Assembly (NCBI GenBank): GCA_031963005.1
Contig: JASSUL010000016.1
Location: 1-35,244 of the forward strand
Origin: JASSUD01 sp031963005
Lineage (GTDB): Bacteria; Pseudomonadota; Gammaproteobacteria; Burkholderiales; Burkholderiaceae
DNA length: 35,244 nt
Direction of reading: 5' to 3'
Position 1 is the first letter of the stretch. The number at the start of each line of letters is the position of its first letter. Below the pieces are notes generated by a model. The model was not told the origin of the DNA, did no database searches, and saw only the letters and a program-made list of their open reading frames with translations. The translations under genes were made by a program, and so were the position numbers. Below are positions 18,080-26,866 of this stretch, one piece after another.

Positions 18080-18949
18080 ATGAGTAAATCGCTCACTCCG
18101 AGTTCCTCAGGCACAGCCTACTTTGTGCCTCACCCCTCACATCATCCTATCGCCGCCGCATTTGGGCTGCTAGGCATCATGCTGTCGCTCACCTTATGGA
18201 TCAATGGGCAGGCGTGGGCCGCCATGACCTTTGGTGCCGCACTCGCCTGGTTATTTTTTGTACTCTGGGGCTGGTTTGGAGACGCCATCGGTGAATCTGA
18301 AGCAAAGCAATACGGCAAAAATGTCGATAAGGCTTACCGATGGAGTATGAGTTGGTTTATTTTCTCGGAAGTGATGTTTTTTGCCGCTTTTTTCGGCGCA
18401 CTCTTCTACGCACGCACAATTTCTAATCCCTCGTTCGGCGATATCGATCATCAGCTGCTATGGCCCCATTTCGAAGCGATATGGCCCAATGCGGGCCCTG
18501 CACAAGCCTTTTTAACCTTTAAGGCCATGACTCCATGGCCCATTCCCACGATCAATACCGCCCTACTCCTCGCATCAGGAGCAACCCTTACCCTCTCTCA
18601 CCATGCATTACGTGCTGATCATCGACGCAGCGCTACGATCTGGCTCGGCGTGACCATAGCCTTGGGACTGATTTTCCTATTTATGCAAGGCTTTGAATAT
18701 TTTCATGCCTACCACGCACTCAACCTTACACTCACCTCCGGAGTGTACGGCTCACTCTTTTTCCTACTCACCGGCTTTCACGGTTTCCACGTGACACTCG
18801 GCACACTGATGTTAAGCGTAGTTTTCTTGCGCATGCTGCGCGGCCACTTTAGCGCCGATCATCACTTCGCCTTTGAAGGCGCCGCCTGGTATTGGCATTT
18901 TGTGGATGTCGTATGGCTGGGGCTCTATGTGGTAGTGTATTGGCTATAG
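18080..18949 (+). CDS. coxC: Cytochrome c oxidase subunit III
   Basis: Seven-helix membrane subunit that stabilises the oxidase and its proton uptake. 289 residues, typical. Family motifs: 'PHPSHHPIAAAFGLLGIML', 'KAYRWSMSWFIFSEVMFFAA', 'FFGALFYARTIS', 'GFHGFHVTLGTLML' and the C-terminal 'GAAWYWHFVDVVWLGLYVVV'. It is the last gene of the cluster here, 65 bases after the DUF2970 gene, and is followed by a strong terminator. The SURF1, ctaA and ctaB genes that commonly follow in relatives are not in this window. Confidence 0.96.
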   Translation: MSKSLTPSSSGTAYFVPHPSHHPIAAAFGLLGIMLSLTLWINGQAWAAMTFGAALAWLFFVLWGWFGDAIGESEAKQYGKNVDKAYRWSMSWFIFSEVMFFAAFFGALFYARTISNPSFGDIDHQLLWPHFEAIWPNAGPAQAFLTFKAMTPWPIPTINTALLLASGATLTLSHHALRADHRRSATIWLGVTIALGLIFLFMQGFEYFHAYHALNLTLTSGVYGSLFFLLTGFHGFHVTLGTLMLSVVFLRMLRGHFSADHHFAFEGAAWYWHFVDVVWLGLYVVVYWL

Positions 18950-18966
18950 CAAAAAGCTATCAATCT

Positions 18967-19014
18967 GAAAAAGCCCATTTCATGTTTGATGTGATCCAAT
19001 GAAGTGGGCTTTTT
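18967..19014 (+). terminator. Intrinsic terminator after coxC
   Basis: GAAAAAGCCCATTTCAT pairs with ATGAAGTGGGCTTTTT (one mismatch) around a 15-base loop and ends in a T run. The A run on the left makes it potentially bidirectional, also serving the converging nuclease pseudogene. Confidence 0.85.
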
Positions 19015-19037
19015 GGATAAGAACCTATTCCTTAAAA

Positions 19038-20192
19038 CTAGTGAATATCGAATAGCCCACAAGGCCTCTGTCCAAGGACTATATCCATAAGCCATGCATT
19101 TAACTCATTTATAGTTGCTGCCTCTATTTTTGACGCATAGGAATCCGGGGATACATCGGAGAATTGTTTTTCCAATGCAACTCGCAATAACTTTAATAGA
19201 CTGTCTCGCCCCTCTTCCTTTCCTTGCTCTATTCCCTTTGCTATACCAATCCGTTCCGCACTCGTTATATAACGCACATTTTTCTCCTCTTCTAGCGCTT
19301 GAATCGATGCATTGTATTGGAGCTCTAAATCCTCTGGCAATCTCATAGTTGCATCTATGAAATAGTACAGCTTTAAAACTTGATCACGGCTCCATCCTTT
19401 TTCATAGAGGCAACGTGTCAGGTATACTTTACGACTGCAGCGTTTTTGCGGATCCGGCTGCGTCCGAAGTGCATTCAATTGCGTCGCTACCACGATTCCA
19501 AACGGGTTTTTTGACTCTAATAATGCCGCCTCTTCCTCTTGATAATCCAGCAATTTATTCATAAAAAAATTAAACGTTACAATCGCCTTACCCCACACGA
19601 CACTTTTATAGCAAGAAGGATGCCAATTTTTATTCGTATCCGCTAGAACCTGTTTATTATCTTCCAAAAGGGCCCCTCTTCGGGGTCGTGCGGTGCTCGG
19701 GATCCTCACTGTACTTAAGTACAGTTCCGGTCCCTGTGCTCCTGCTCCCTCAAATAGGAACCCTTTTGAAAAATACTAAACAGGTTCTAAGATCGCTAAA
19801 GTTAATATAGGCAGCTGATAACGATCTTGCAATCTATAGTGATAGATAAACAGCCTTTGTGGGAAATCCTCCTCCTTAGCGCCTTGAATCTCCGTATGTA
19901 ACAACACCATACCGGCTTGCCCTGTATGAGAATAAATTTTGACTAGCTTATCGACATATTTTTTACCGATTAGCCCATCCGTGGTTAATGCTTGCAATTC
20001 TTTATCCATGAACTCATAGCCTTTCGTCCAATCGATAAACTGCGCCAGATCAGGATAAAAAAACTCCATGAATTCTTGAAAATAGGCATCTAAAACCTCT
20101 TTCCACGCCTCATCAAAATTCGAAGCGGGGTTGCCTATAATAGGATCTGCAATAAAATCCTCTACAGAGCTGACAGCAGCACGCAAAGACAT
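19038..20192 (-). pseudogene. Rpn-like PD-(D/E)XK nuclease/transposase gene split by a small mobile element
   Basis: Two fragments of one gene. The 5' part (20192 to 19790, starting MSLRAAVSS after a GGGAG site) reads 'DEAWKEVLDAYFQEFMEFFY' and 'MVLLHTEIQG', the N-terminal nuclease-like half of the 'Rpn family / cytosolic protein' group. The 3' part (19643 to 19038) reads 'LLDYQEEEAALLESKNPFGI', 'CLYEKGWSRDQVLKLYYFID' and 'RYITSAERIGIAKGIEQGK', the usual C-terminal half. A 142-bp element with duplicated TA separates them. Deleting the element and one TA rejoins 'LTLAIL' to 'ADTNKNWHPS' and yields an unbroken 336-codon frame. Apparent starts inside the element (GTG at 19709) are artefacts. Related proteins are linked to recombination-promoting nucleases; the role here is lost or reduced. 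Confidence 0.85.
19646..19787. mobile_element. 142-bp inverted-repeat element, GAACCTGTTTA ends, inserted at TA
   Basis: Ends GAACCTGTTTATTATCTTCC and, inverted, TACTAAACAGGTTC, flanked by TA at 19644-19645 and 19788-19789. The middle has a palindromic ACTGTACTTAAGTACAGT. A second copy in the opposite orientation lies at 29635-29777 and a 31-bp derivative at 29923-29953. There is no transposase gene, so it would need a helper enzyme. TA duplication fits IS630/Tc1-mariner or some IS5-group helpers. Confidence 0.88.
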
Positions 20193-20438
20193 AATCACTC
20201 CCAAAAGTAAACATGTTGGCTCAGAGGTGTGCTTGCATTTATCCTAAAAATGCAAGCACACCTTATCAATCGCTTCAAAAACAACCAAATACGATTAATA
20301 CAAACTCATTGGTTTAAATTTGGAAGACCAGCTGGCTCTACCCCTCAAAATAATTGAATACATGCCTAAAAGCTTTTATCTTCTGCTTAATAGCGTATAT
20401 TTTTCACGTTATTGAACAGATAGGCTTTGCCCAGACTA

Positions 20439-20806
20439 TTATTTTGATGGGGCAATATATTGCCCAGGAACACATTGCTTACTAGCGTATAACACCCGTA
20501 ATTTTTGTAATCGGGCTTGTGCTGCTTTGCTTTCTACGCTCAGCGCACTCCCTAAATCCATAGAAAACCAAGGCACAATTAAAAATAACCCTGTCACGCC
20601 TAGCACTACATTCTTTGTCATTTGCTGATTCGCATCCTCATCACTCTTTTTAATCAGCATCTGCATTTCTTGTGTTTCTTGTCACAGCTCCTCAAAGGAT
20701 CCCCTGCTTGTGACAATGGTACCGGATTCGCCGTAGTGTGTGCGCAAGCTGTTAATGCTATATTCAAAGCGATCCCTATCGCCAATAATGCTTTACTTCT
20801 TCTCAT
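20439..20806 (-). pseudogene. Small lipoprotein gene, frameshifted
   Basis: The 5' part, from the ATG at 20806, reads MRRSKALLAIGIALNIALTA then CAHTTANPVPLSQAGDP: a lipoprotein signal with lipobox LTAC. It then runs into a stop after 'CDKKHKKCRC'. In another frame the 3' part reads 'QETQEMQMLIKKSDEDANQQ' and 'MTKNVVLGVTGLFLIVPWFS' down to 20439, the typical layout of small lipoproteins with a coiled region, a Gly-rich hydrophobic helix and a Lys/Arg tail. Joining needs a one-base shift near 20700, and a TGA lies in the second frame just before 'QETQ', so it is disrupted at least twice. A sequencing error would explain only one of these. Function unknown. Confidence 0.65.
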
Positions 20807-21179
20807 TCCTTAATCCCTATCTGGTGGATATTTTCTTAGCCATACCAAGCCTTATAGCCGAGCTATATCTGCATACCTATGCAGATATTTTTCAGACCAA
20901 GTAAAGCGCTAATCAGTTCCCATTTTCAATAAAGGATTTGGCTATCACCATAATGAAAATCGCACTTATGAATGAAGAGCATGGAACACCGCTAAGGACT
21001 ACAAAATGACCAATAAGATCGTATAAAAGATAATCATTGTTTTATGGAGAGGGTGCTGTACCGATTGCCGCTTATTGATATCTTTCCCTGCCTAAAAAGG
21101 ATGTCGAGAATAATAAGGAATATGCGGTTATTCAAACTTGGTATGCTGACAAAAATTACTAAAGATTAAGTGTCTATTT
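20807..21179. other. Intergenic region with palindrome and decayed coding traces
   Basis: Between the lipoprotein pseudogene and the WD40 gene. It holds a perfect palindrome (20865-20888), a segment at about 20890-20955 resembling 24188-24252, and at 21043-21163 a reading with one stop ('YGEGAVPIAAY' stop 'YLSLPKKDVENNKEYAVIQT' 'WYADKNY') that looks like the tail of a lost gene I cannot name. Confidence 0.45.
20865..20888. repeat. 24-bp perfect palindrome
   Basis: ATATCTGCATA, two spacer bases (CC), then TATGCAGATAT, followed by TTTT on the plus strand. It could be a terminator hairpin, though no gene upstream on the plus strand needs one, or a protein-binding site. Confidence 0.6.
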
Positions 21180-23543
21180 ATGCTTGCTTCTATTTCAAAT
21201 CATTCTATTCCGCGCATTTCGCTATCAGAACTGGAGAATTCGCAGTGGCTATTCCTTAAGCTTCCTGTCGAAATTAAACTCATACTGGATGATTACCTCA
21301 CCATAGATGATCTGCTACGTCTCATGGACGCTATGACTATGCCGACTCGTGATGGTTCATTGCTAAACTCTCCTGTTCTGAAGTTCTTCTTAATGCGGTA
21401 CATGCTCAAACCAGAACATCAAAGAGAGCTATTCAAAACAAGTACTTATTTGCTAATTAATGTATTACAAGAATTGCAAAAGTTAGAGGAAGCATGGAAA
21501 TTTGATCAGGTTGCACAAAAACATATACTTTCTCTGCTGTATCTGATGAGAGATCATCCATCGATCATTGAATCTCTAAAGCAACAAGTCCAACAAAAGC
21601 CGATATTCAAGCAAACACTGCTGAAATGGATTGAACATTCGAAAACAGAAACAGTAGGCCGTGTAGCCGCGTATGCACTGACGTCATTGGTGAGAGGCGG
21701 TATGCAATTTAATGGTGCTGATTTAAGAGGAATTCGGGTAGCAGGGGCAGATCTGAGTGGTGGTGTATTCGATTCTGCTCAGCTGCAAGGAGCTGATTTA
21801 TCCAATGTCCAACTGCAAGATATATGGCTACGCCAAGCTAATTTAAACGACACGCAGATGGAAGGGGTAGAGCTCGGTAAATCGCTGTTTCTCAAAAAAA
21901 AACACTCGATACGGATCAGCGTCCATTCACCTGATGGAAAGACCTGGGCTGTCAATACTGTAAACGGCATTGTCCTTTATAAAACGCCGGAGCCAAACAA
22001 AATTCATGTCTTAAGCGGGCCTAAAGAAAACGCTGCTAATGTAGTGTATTCACCCAACAGCCAACAGATCGCCGCCGATACTTTGGGCAATACCGTGCAA
22101 GTATGGGACGTGCAAACCGGCAGACTCATCCACATCTTAAGCGGGCATACTAAGCCGCTCAATAAGGTAGCGTATTCGCCCGACGGCCGGCAGATCGCCG
22201 CCTTGAGTTATGGCAAGACCATGTTAGTGTGGGATGCGCAAAGCGGTCAACTCTGTCGTACATCAGGCGAACCTACGGATTGGGTCAGTCGCCTCGTGTA
22301 TTTTCCTGGTGACCGGCAGAGGGTTTATCATTCCTACGATACTGTGCGAGATGCGCAAGATAGTCAAACCGACCATGCCCTAAACAGGCATATGGATGCC
22401 GTTACTTGCGTCGTGTGTTCGCCCAACGGTCAGCAGATCGCCTCTGGTAGTCGAGATCAAACCGTGCGGCTGTGGGACACGCAAACCGGTAAACTGATAT
22501 ACACCTTACGCGGACATACTGAGCAGATTAATAAGGTAGTATATTCGCCCGACAGCCGGTGGATTGCCTCCTCTAGTGGTTACGAGACCATGCGAGTGTG
22601 GGACACACAAACCGGCATACTTATCCACACCTTAGACAAAAATACATATTGGCCTAATCACGTGACGTATTCGCTCAACGGCGAGCGGATCGCCTTCAGT
22701 GGTGTGTACCATCGCAGGTCTTATAGGTGGAATACCGACACAGGTAAGCCTATCTCCACTTTAAGTGGAGATGCTCAGGTGGTATATTCGCCCAACGGTG
22801 AGCAGATTGCCTGCATTCAGCATTGCCCTGATAGCGTGCAGGTGCTGAATGCACAAACCGGTACACTCATCTATACTTTAAGTAGCCATACATCTAATAT
22901 TTATCAGGTGGTGTACTCACCCGACGGCCAGCAGATTGCCTCTTGTAGTCGGGACAACACGGTGCGGCTATGGAACGCAGAAACAGGCGAACTCATCCAC
23001 ACTCTATACGGATATATTGACGTTCTCTCTAATGCTTGCTTTAGCTGGGTGTACAGTGTGGTGTATTCGCCCAACGGCCAGCAAATCGCTTCCACTAGTC
23101 ATAGTGGTCATGGCTCTGCCGTGCAGCTATGGAATGCGCAAACCGGTACACACCTCTTCACTTTATACAGAAATACTCGTGCGGTGTATTCGCCTAACAG
23201 TCAGCAAATTGCTTCCGTTACTGAGGACGGTACCGTATATATATGCGACGTTACCTCGGGCCAGTGTCAGGCAATAATCGAAGGTTTCCATACAGCAATC
23301 TTCAGTATTAGTTGGCAAGCCACCCCCTATGGAGACTATTTGATAACTGGCTGCGCCGATCATTCGGTGCTCGTATGGCAAGTAGAGGAAGTGGACTATC
23401 AATATAAAGTACGCCTTTGTTGGAGTTCAACACATAAGGGACTTACTGCGTCGCAGACTTCTATCAAAAAGGTGCAGGGCTTAAGCGCATTCAATAAAAA
23501 GCTTTTACGGCAATGTGGCGCTGTAGGGGCTCCGTTAGCCTAA
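21180..23543 (+). CDS. F-box-like, pentapeptide and WD40-repeat protein (candidate effector)
   Basis: 787 residues in three blocks. Residues about 24-55 ('LFLKLPVEIKLILDDYLT', 'IDDLLRLMDAM') resemble an F-box, more weakly than the F-box/ankyrin protein at 3374. Residues 178-236 are pentapeptide repeats ('GADLRGIRVAGADLSG', 'GADLSNVQLQD'). From about 245 to 735 there are some 12 WD40 units, each with 'VVYSPNGQQIAS…TVRLWDTQTGKLI' and several nearly identical, enough for one or two beta-propellers. The tail ends 'LSAFNKKLLRQCGAVGAPLA'. F-box plus WD40 is the FBXW plan of eukaryotic SCF receptors, so a host-targeted ubiquitin-ligase role is inferred. No signal peptide is seen, and no good ribosome-binding site precedes the ATG at 21180. 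Confidence 0.82.
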   Translation: MLASISNHSIPRISLSELENSQWLFLKLPVEIKLILDDYLTIDDLLRLMDAMTMPTRDGSLLNSPVLKFFLMRYMLKPEHQRELFKTSTYLLINVLQELQKLEEAWKFDQVAQKHILSLLYLMRDHPSIIESLKQQVQQKPIFKQTLLKWIEHSKTETVGRVAAYALTSLVRGGMQFNGADLRGIRVAGADLSGGVFDSAQLQGADLSNVQLQDIWLRQANLNDTQMEGVELGKSLFLKKKHSIRISVHSPDGKTWAVNTVNGIVLYKTPEPNKIHVLSGPKENAANVVYSPNSQQIAADTLGNTVQVWDVQTGRLIHILSGHTKPLNKVAYSPDGRQIAALSYGKTMLVWDAQSGQLCRTSGEPTDWVSRLVYFPGDRQRVYHSYDTVRDAQDSQTDHALNRHMDAVTCVVCSPNGQQIASGSRDQTVRLWDTQTGKLIYTLRGHTEQINKVVYSPDSRWIASSSGYETMRVWDTQTGILIHTLDKNTYWPNHVTYSLNGERIAFSGVYHRRSYRWNTDTGKPISTLSGDAQVVYSPNGEQIACIQHCPDSVQVLNAQTGTLIYTLSSHTSNIYQVVYSPDGQQIASCSRDNTVRLWNAETGELIHTLYGYIDVLSNACFSWVYSVVYSPNGQQIASTSHSGHGSAVQLWNAQTGTHLFTLYRNTRAVYSPNSQQIASVTEDGTVYICDVTSGQCQAIIEGFHTAIFSISWQATPYGDYLITGCADHSVLVWQVEEVDYQYKVRLCWSSTHKGLTASQTSIKKVQGLSAFNKKLLRQCGAVGAPLA

Positions 23544-23618
23544 ATGAAGTCGATGAGGCCGCAAGTCAGCGAGCCGGTAGTGGCAAATTTGCAGCTATTT
23601 GCAAAAAATGAAAGCTGG

Positions 23619-23954
23619 TTAGGGCATCGCAAAGGTCAGATATCCAACCGATTTTGCCGCTGGCTGCACCTTGATCTCGATATCGTATCCGAGTCGGTTT
23701 AAGCATTCCATCAGCTTACGCTCGGAAAGGTTGGTAAAGTCGCCACGCATCATGCCAGATACCTTTGATTGCGAGATACCCATGCGCCGTCCGGCCTGTT
23801 CTTGGGTCAGCCTGAGGCACCGCACAGCGCGAGTGATCTCGATCACCAGCCTCGACTTAATCTTGAGTTTTTCGGCATCAGGCAGGCCAAGATCAGCGAA
23901 AATATTGCCCGAGCTGGTTTCTATATCAACACTTTCAATCATGTTTTTTGCCAT
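23619..23954 (-). CDS. XRE-family HTH protein, HigA/NadS-like orphan antitoxin
   Basis: 111 residues. A helix-turn-helix occupies about residues 48-75 ('RLTQEQAGRRMGISQSKVSG'), followed by 'LSERKLMECLNRLGYDIEIK', the pattern of HigA2-type antitoxins that bind their own promoter and neutralise a RelE-like toxin. Such antitoxins usually sit directly after the toxin gene. Here only about 125 bases separate its start from the inverted-repeat element at 24079-24189, and I see no toxin reading on either side. It is either an orphan left after toxin loss or a stand-alone regulator. The promoter region is AT-rich with an AAGATAA-type -10, not firmly placed. Confidence 0.75.
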   Translation of the reverse strand: MAKNMIESVDIETSSGNIFADLGLPDAEKLKIKSRLVIEITRAVRCLRLTQEQAGRRMGISQSKVSGMMRGDFTNLSERKLMECLNRLGYDIEIKVQPAAKSVGYLTFAMP

Positions 23955-24078
23955 AAAAACGACTGTTTATCTTATGCTCATAAAAAATATTTTTACACTC
24001 CCTTCCACTTAAAAGATGGAAAAAGATAACTGTCCTTTAAAAGGGTTCAACTCCAGTGGGCACTTGCACCGCCCCTAA

Positions 24079-24189
24079 GAGCCGTTCATAATTTTCAAAA
24101 GTGGGTTGTGTTGGAGTTCCGTATTTAATCAATTCGTCACCCCAACATGACAACCTCAAGAGTGATTTCTGGAGATTATGAACAGGCTC
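24079..24189. repeat. Short inverted-repeat element, GAGCCTGTTC ends (copy 2)
   Basis: About 111 bp bounded by GAGCCGTTCATAATTTTC (one base lost) and, inverted, GAGATTATGAACAGGCTC. The single core hairpin is of the 'long' type, GTTGGAGTTCCGTATTTAAT up to CGTCACCCCAAC. The right end shares AAGAGTGATTTCTGGAGATT with copy 1 (in inverse) and copy 3. It lies immediately upstream of the antitoxin-like gene. Confidence 0.75.
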
Positions 24190-24250
24190 TCAGACCGCAC
24201 AAAGTGCTAATCAGTTCTTATTCGAAATAGGAAGCGGTTATCAACGTAAT

Positions 24251-24293
24251 AAAAAAGGCCAGAGATAAGACAATATGTCCTATCACTGGCCCC
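24251..24293 (-). terminator. Intrinsic terminator of the leuA transcript
   Basis: On the minus strand GGGCCAGTGATAGGACA pairs with TGTCTTATCTCTGGCC and is followed by TTTTTT. It lies 25 bases after the leuA stop and closes the ilv-psd-pssA-leuA cluster. Confidence 0.88.
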
Positions 24294-24318
24294 AAAAAAT
24301 GCGCTTTTATGCCTTAAT

Positions 24319-25899
24319 TTACCCTTTCTGCGGATTTAATTTATCCGGCTGTACATATAATTTATTGAGCGCGGCTAAATAGGCTTTTGCAGATGCGACC
24401 ACGATGTCCGGATCGGTGCCTACTCCGTTGACTATACGCCCTGCTAGCGCCAGTCGTACGGTCACTTCGCCTTGGGCCTGGGTTCCGGTGGTAATGGCAT
24501 TGACGGAATAGAGCACTAATTCTGCGGTACTTTGCACTGCGGCTTCAATGGCCTTAAAAGTGGCATCCACTGGACCATTACCAACAGCTTTACTGCGTAC
24601 TACAGGATCTGTTTTTTGCCCTTCTTGGGTCGCTTCTTTTCTTTCTGGGGTGAGGAAAGCGATTTCAGCCCAAGGTTGATCCCCTGTTTTTGAGCCTTGC
24701 TCCAGGCTGACAAATTGGTAAGCGTCTTCCTGCAAAGTAGTGCGCGCGGCATCGGTGGCTAGCGCTAGGATATCTTCATCATAGATATCCGATTTGACAT
24801 CGGCCAATGCTTTAAAGCGAACAAATATTTGGTTTAAAGCGTCTTGATTCGGAAGTTCTATACCCAGCTCTTGTAACCGTTGTTTGAGCGCTCCACGGCC
24901 AGAGAGTTTACCTAATACAATTTTATTGGCAGTCCAACCTACATCCTGAGCCAGCATAATTTCATACGTATCACGCGCCTTTAATACGCCATCCTGGTGA
25001 ATACCCGATGCATGCGCAAAAGCATTCGCACCGACGATCGCTTTATTGGGCTGAACGATGAAACCGGTAGTTTGTGACACCAGCTTAGAGGCGCTAACCA
25101 ATTGGGTCGTATCAATGCGCGTATCCAGACCAAAATAATCTTTGCGCGTACGCACTGCCATGACCACCTCTTCTAAGGAGGTATTCCCTGCGCGTTCACC
25201 TAAGCCATTAATCGTACATTCGATCTGACGCGCGCCGCCAATATGTACTCCGGCTAGAGAGTTGGCGACGCCTAATCCCAAGTCATTATGACAATGCACA
25301 GACCATATGGCTTTGTTTGAATTGGGTATGCGTTCGCGCAAACTCTTGATCATCATCCCAAAGCTTTCAGGCATGGCATACCCGACGGTATCTGGAATAT
25401 TGATTGTAGTCGCCCCTTCTGCAATCACGGCCTCGATAACGCGGCACAGAAAATCTGGATCGGATCGACTGCTGTCCTCTGGTGAAAATTCCACATCATC
25501 ACTAAAGCGCCGCGCAAAACGCACGGCCGTACGCGCACGCTCCAGCACCTGGTCTGGAGTCATCTGTAGTTTTTTCGCCATATGCAGCGCAGACGTCGCC
25601 AAGAAAATATGGATCCGAAACTGCTCAGCGGCTTTTAAAGCTTCAGCAACGCGCTCAATATCTCGCTCATTGGCGCGGGCTAGACTGCATAGCTTACTAT
25701 CTTTGATCAGCGTGGCTAGAGATTGTAGTGTCTCGAACTCCCCTTGGGAGCTAGCGGCAAAACCCGCCTCGATCACATCGACTTTTAGTCGCTCTAGTTG
25801 CCTTGCAATGCGGATTTTTTCTTCCGGCGTCATAGACGCGCCTGGAGATTGCTCTCCATCACGCAAAGTCGTATCAAAGATAATAAGGGTGTCTGCCAT
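24319..25899 (-). CDS. leuA: 2-isopropylmalate synthase
   Basis: First committed step of leucine synthesis: acetyl-CoA plus 2-oxoisovalerate to 2-isopropylmalate. 526 residues, within the long-form range. The catalytic TIM barrel shows 'FDTTLRDGEQSPGASMTPEE', 'NIPDTVGYAMPE', the metal His pair in 'SVHCHNDLGLGVANS', and 'GERAGNTSLEEVVMAV'. The linker has 'HASGIHQDGVLKARDTYEIM'. A C-terminal regulatory domain (from about 395) that binds leucine for feedback inhibition is complete ('NAITTGTQAQGEVTVRLALA'). Start ATG 25899 has AAGGA ten bases upstream. It is last in the cluster after pssA, 39 bases away; psd-pssA-leuA is the usual order in Burkholderiaceae. Confidence 0.96.
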   Translation of the reverse strand: MADTLIIFDTTLRDGEQSPGASMTPEEKIRIARQLERLKVDVIEAGFAASSQGEFETLQSLATLIKDSKLCSLARANERDIERVAEALKAAEQFRIHIFLATSALHMAKKLQMTPDQVLERARTAVRFARRFSDDVEFSPEDSSRSDPDFLCRVIEAVIAEGATTINIPDTVGYAMPESFGMMIKSLRERIPNSNKAIWSVHCHNDLGLGVANSLAGVHIGGARQIECTINGLGERAGNTSLEEVVMAVRTRKDYFGLDTRIDTTQLVSASKLVSQTTGFIVQPNKAIVGANAFAHASGIHQDGVLKARDTYEIMLAQDVGWTANKIVLGKLSGRGALKQRLQELGIELPNQDALNQIFVRFKALADVKSDIYDEDILALATDAARTTLQEDAYQFVSLEQGSKTGDQPWAEIAFLTPERKEATQEGQKTDPVVRSKAVGNGPVDATFKAIEAAVQSTAELVLYSVNAITTGTQAQGEVTVRLALAGRIVNGVGTDPDIVVASAKAYLAALNKLYVQPDKLNPQKG

Positions 25900-25938
25900 G
25901 TTACTGCTGTCCTTAAAAAAAAGCCCTACGGAAAAGAA

Positions 25939-26787
25939 CTACGTGGAAACTTTTGACTTTATACCGCGTGCACGGAACACACGGGCCACCCACAACCCAT
26001 AGCCCGACAAGCTGTATAAAATAAACAAACCAAAAAGCATCAGAGGCGGATCGGACGAAATCAAAACAAATACGCCCACCACTAATAAAGTCACTCCAAA
26101 GGAGACACGATAACGGATATCCAGCGCCTTGCCACTATAAAAAGGCGCGTTTGAGACCATCGTCAACCCTGCATAAATCGTCAAGGAAAAGGCGATCCAA
26201 GGTAGCCCCGCTGCACCAATAGGTAGATGATGCGCCATGACTAACCAGACAAAACCGGCAATCAGCGCTGCTGCTGCGGGACATGGAATCCCTTCGAAAA
26301 AATTAGGATCTGCTTTAGCCAGGTTTGTATTAAACCGGGCAAGGCGCAAAGCGGTTCCGGCACAATAAATAAAAGCGGCTAACCAACCCCAACGCCCCAG
26401 ATCTTTTAAAATCCACTCATACATCACCAATGCCGGAGCAATACCAAAGGAAACCATATCTGACAAGCTATCGTATTGCTCACCAAAAGCACTTTGGGTT
26501 TTGGTCATGCGCGCAACACGACCATCCAGGCTATCAAATACCATAGCGGTAAAAATCGCGATAGCGGCCACTTCAAATTGGCTATTCATCGCTTGAACGA
26601 TAGCAAAAAAACCGCAAAATAATGCCGCAGTGGTCAAAGCATTAGGCAGTAAATAAATACCGCGTTTGCGCAGTAAATTTTGCCGTCTAGAGCGCAAGGG
26701 ATCAATCAACGAGGTATTGATCAACCGCGAGGCGCGCAAAAACTCTACGCGTTCTGCTCGGGCACGACGACGTCTAAAGGTGTTCAT
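25939..26787 (-). CDS. pssA: CDP-diacylglycerol-serine O-phosphatidyltransferase
   Basis: Membrane enzyme making phosphatidylserine from CDP-diacylglycerol and serine, the substrate of the neighbouring Psd. 282 residues from the ATG at 26787, which has GAGGA about ten bases upstream; a TTG two codons earlier is less likely. The CDP-alcohol phosphotransferase signature is complete: 'DSLDGRVARMTKTQSAFGEQ' then 'YDSLSD', giving DG-x2-AR-x8-G-x3-D-x3-D. About seven to eight hydrophobic helices follow a basic, Arg-rich N-terminus. It is the type-II membrane form, unlike the E. coli enzyme. The gap to psd upstream is about 80 bases. Confidence 0.94.
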   Translation of the reverse strand: MNTFRRRRARAERVEFLRASRLINTSLIDPLRSRRQNLLRKRGIYLLPNALTTAALFCGFFAIVQAMNSQFEVAAIAIFTAMVFDSLDGRVARMTKTQSAFGEQYDSLSDMVSFGIAPALVMYEWILKDLGRWGWLAAFIYCAGTALRLARFNTNLAKADPNFFEGIPCPAAAALIAGFVWLVMAHHLPIGAAGLPWIAFSLTIYAGLTMVSNAPFYSGKALDIRYRVSFGVTLLVVGVFVLISSDPPLMLFGLFILYSLSGYGLWVARVFRARGIKSKVST

Positions 26788-26866
26788 AGGCAATTTTCCT
26801 CAATACCAACTGTCATAGGAATATCGTAAAGAAGGGCCCAATATGGACCCTTGTTAAAGCGTGATA

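Noticed and set aside
19038..19709. Independent 223-codon nuclease gene starting at GTG 19709
   Set aside because: The first residues are encoded by the inserted element; the true gene starts at 20192 and is split.
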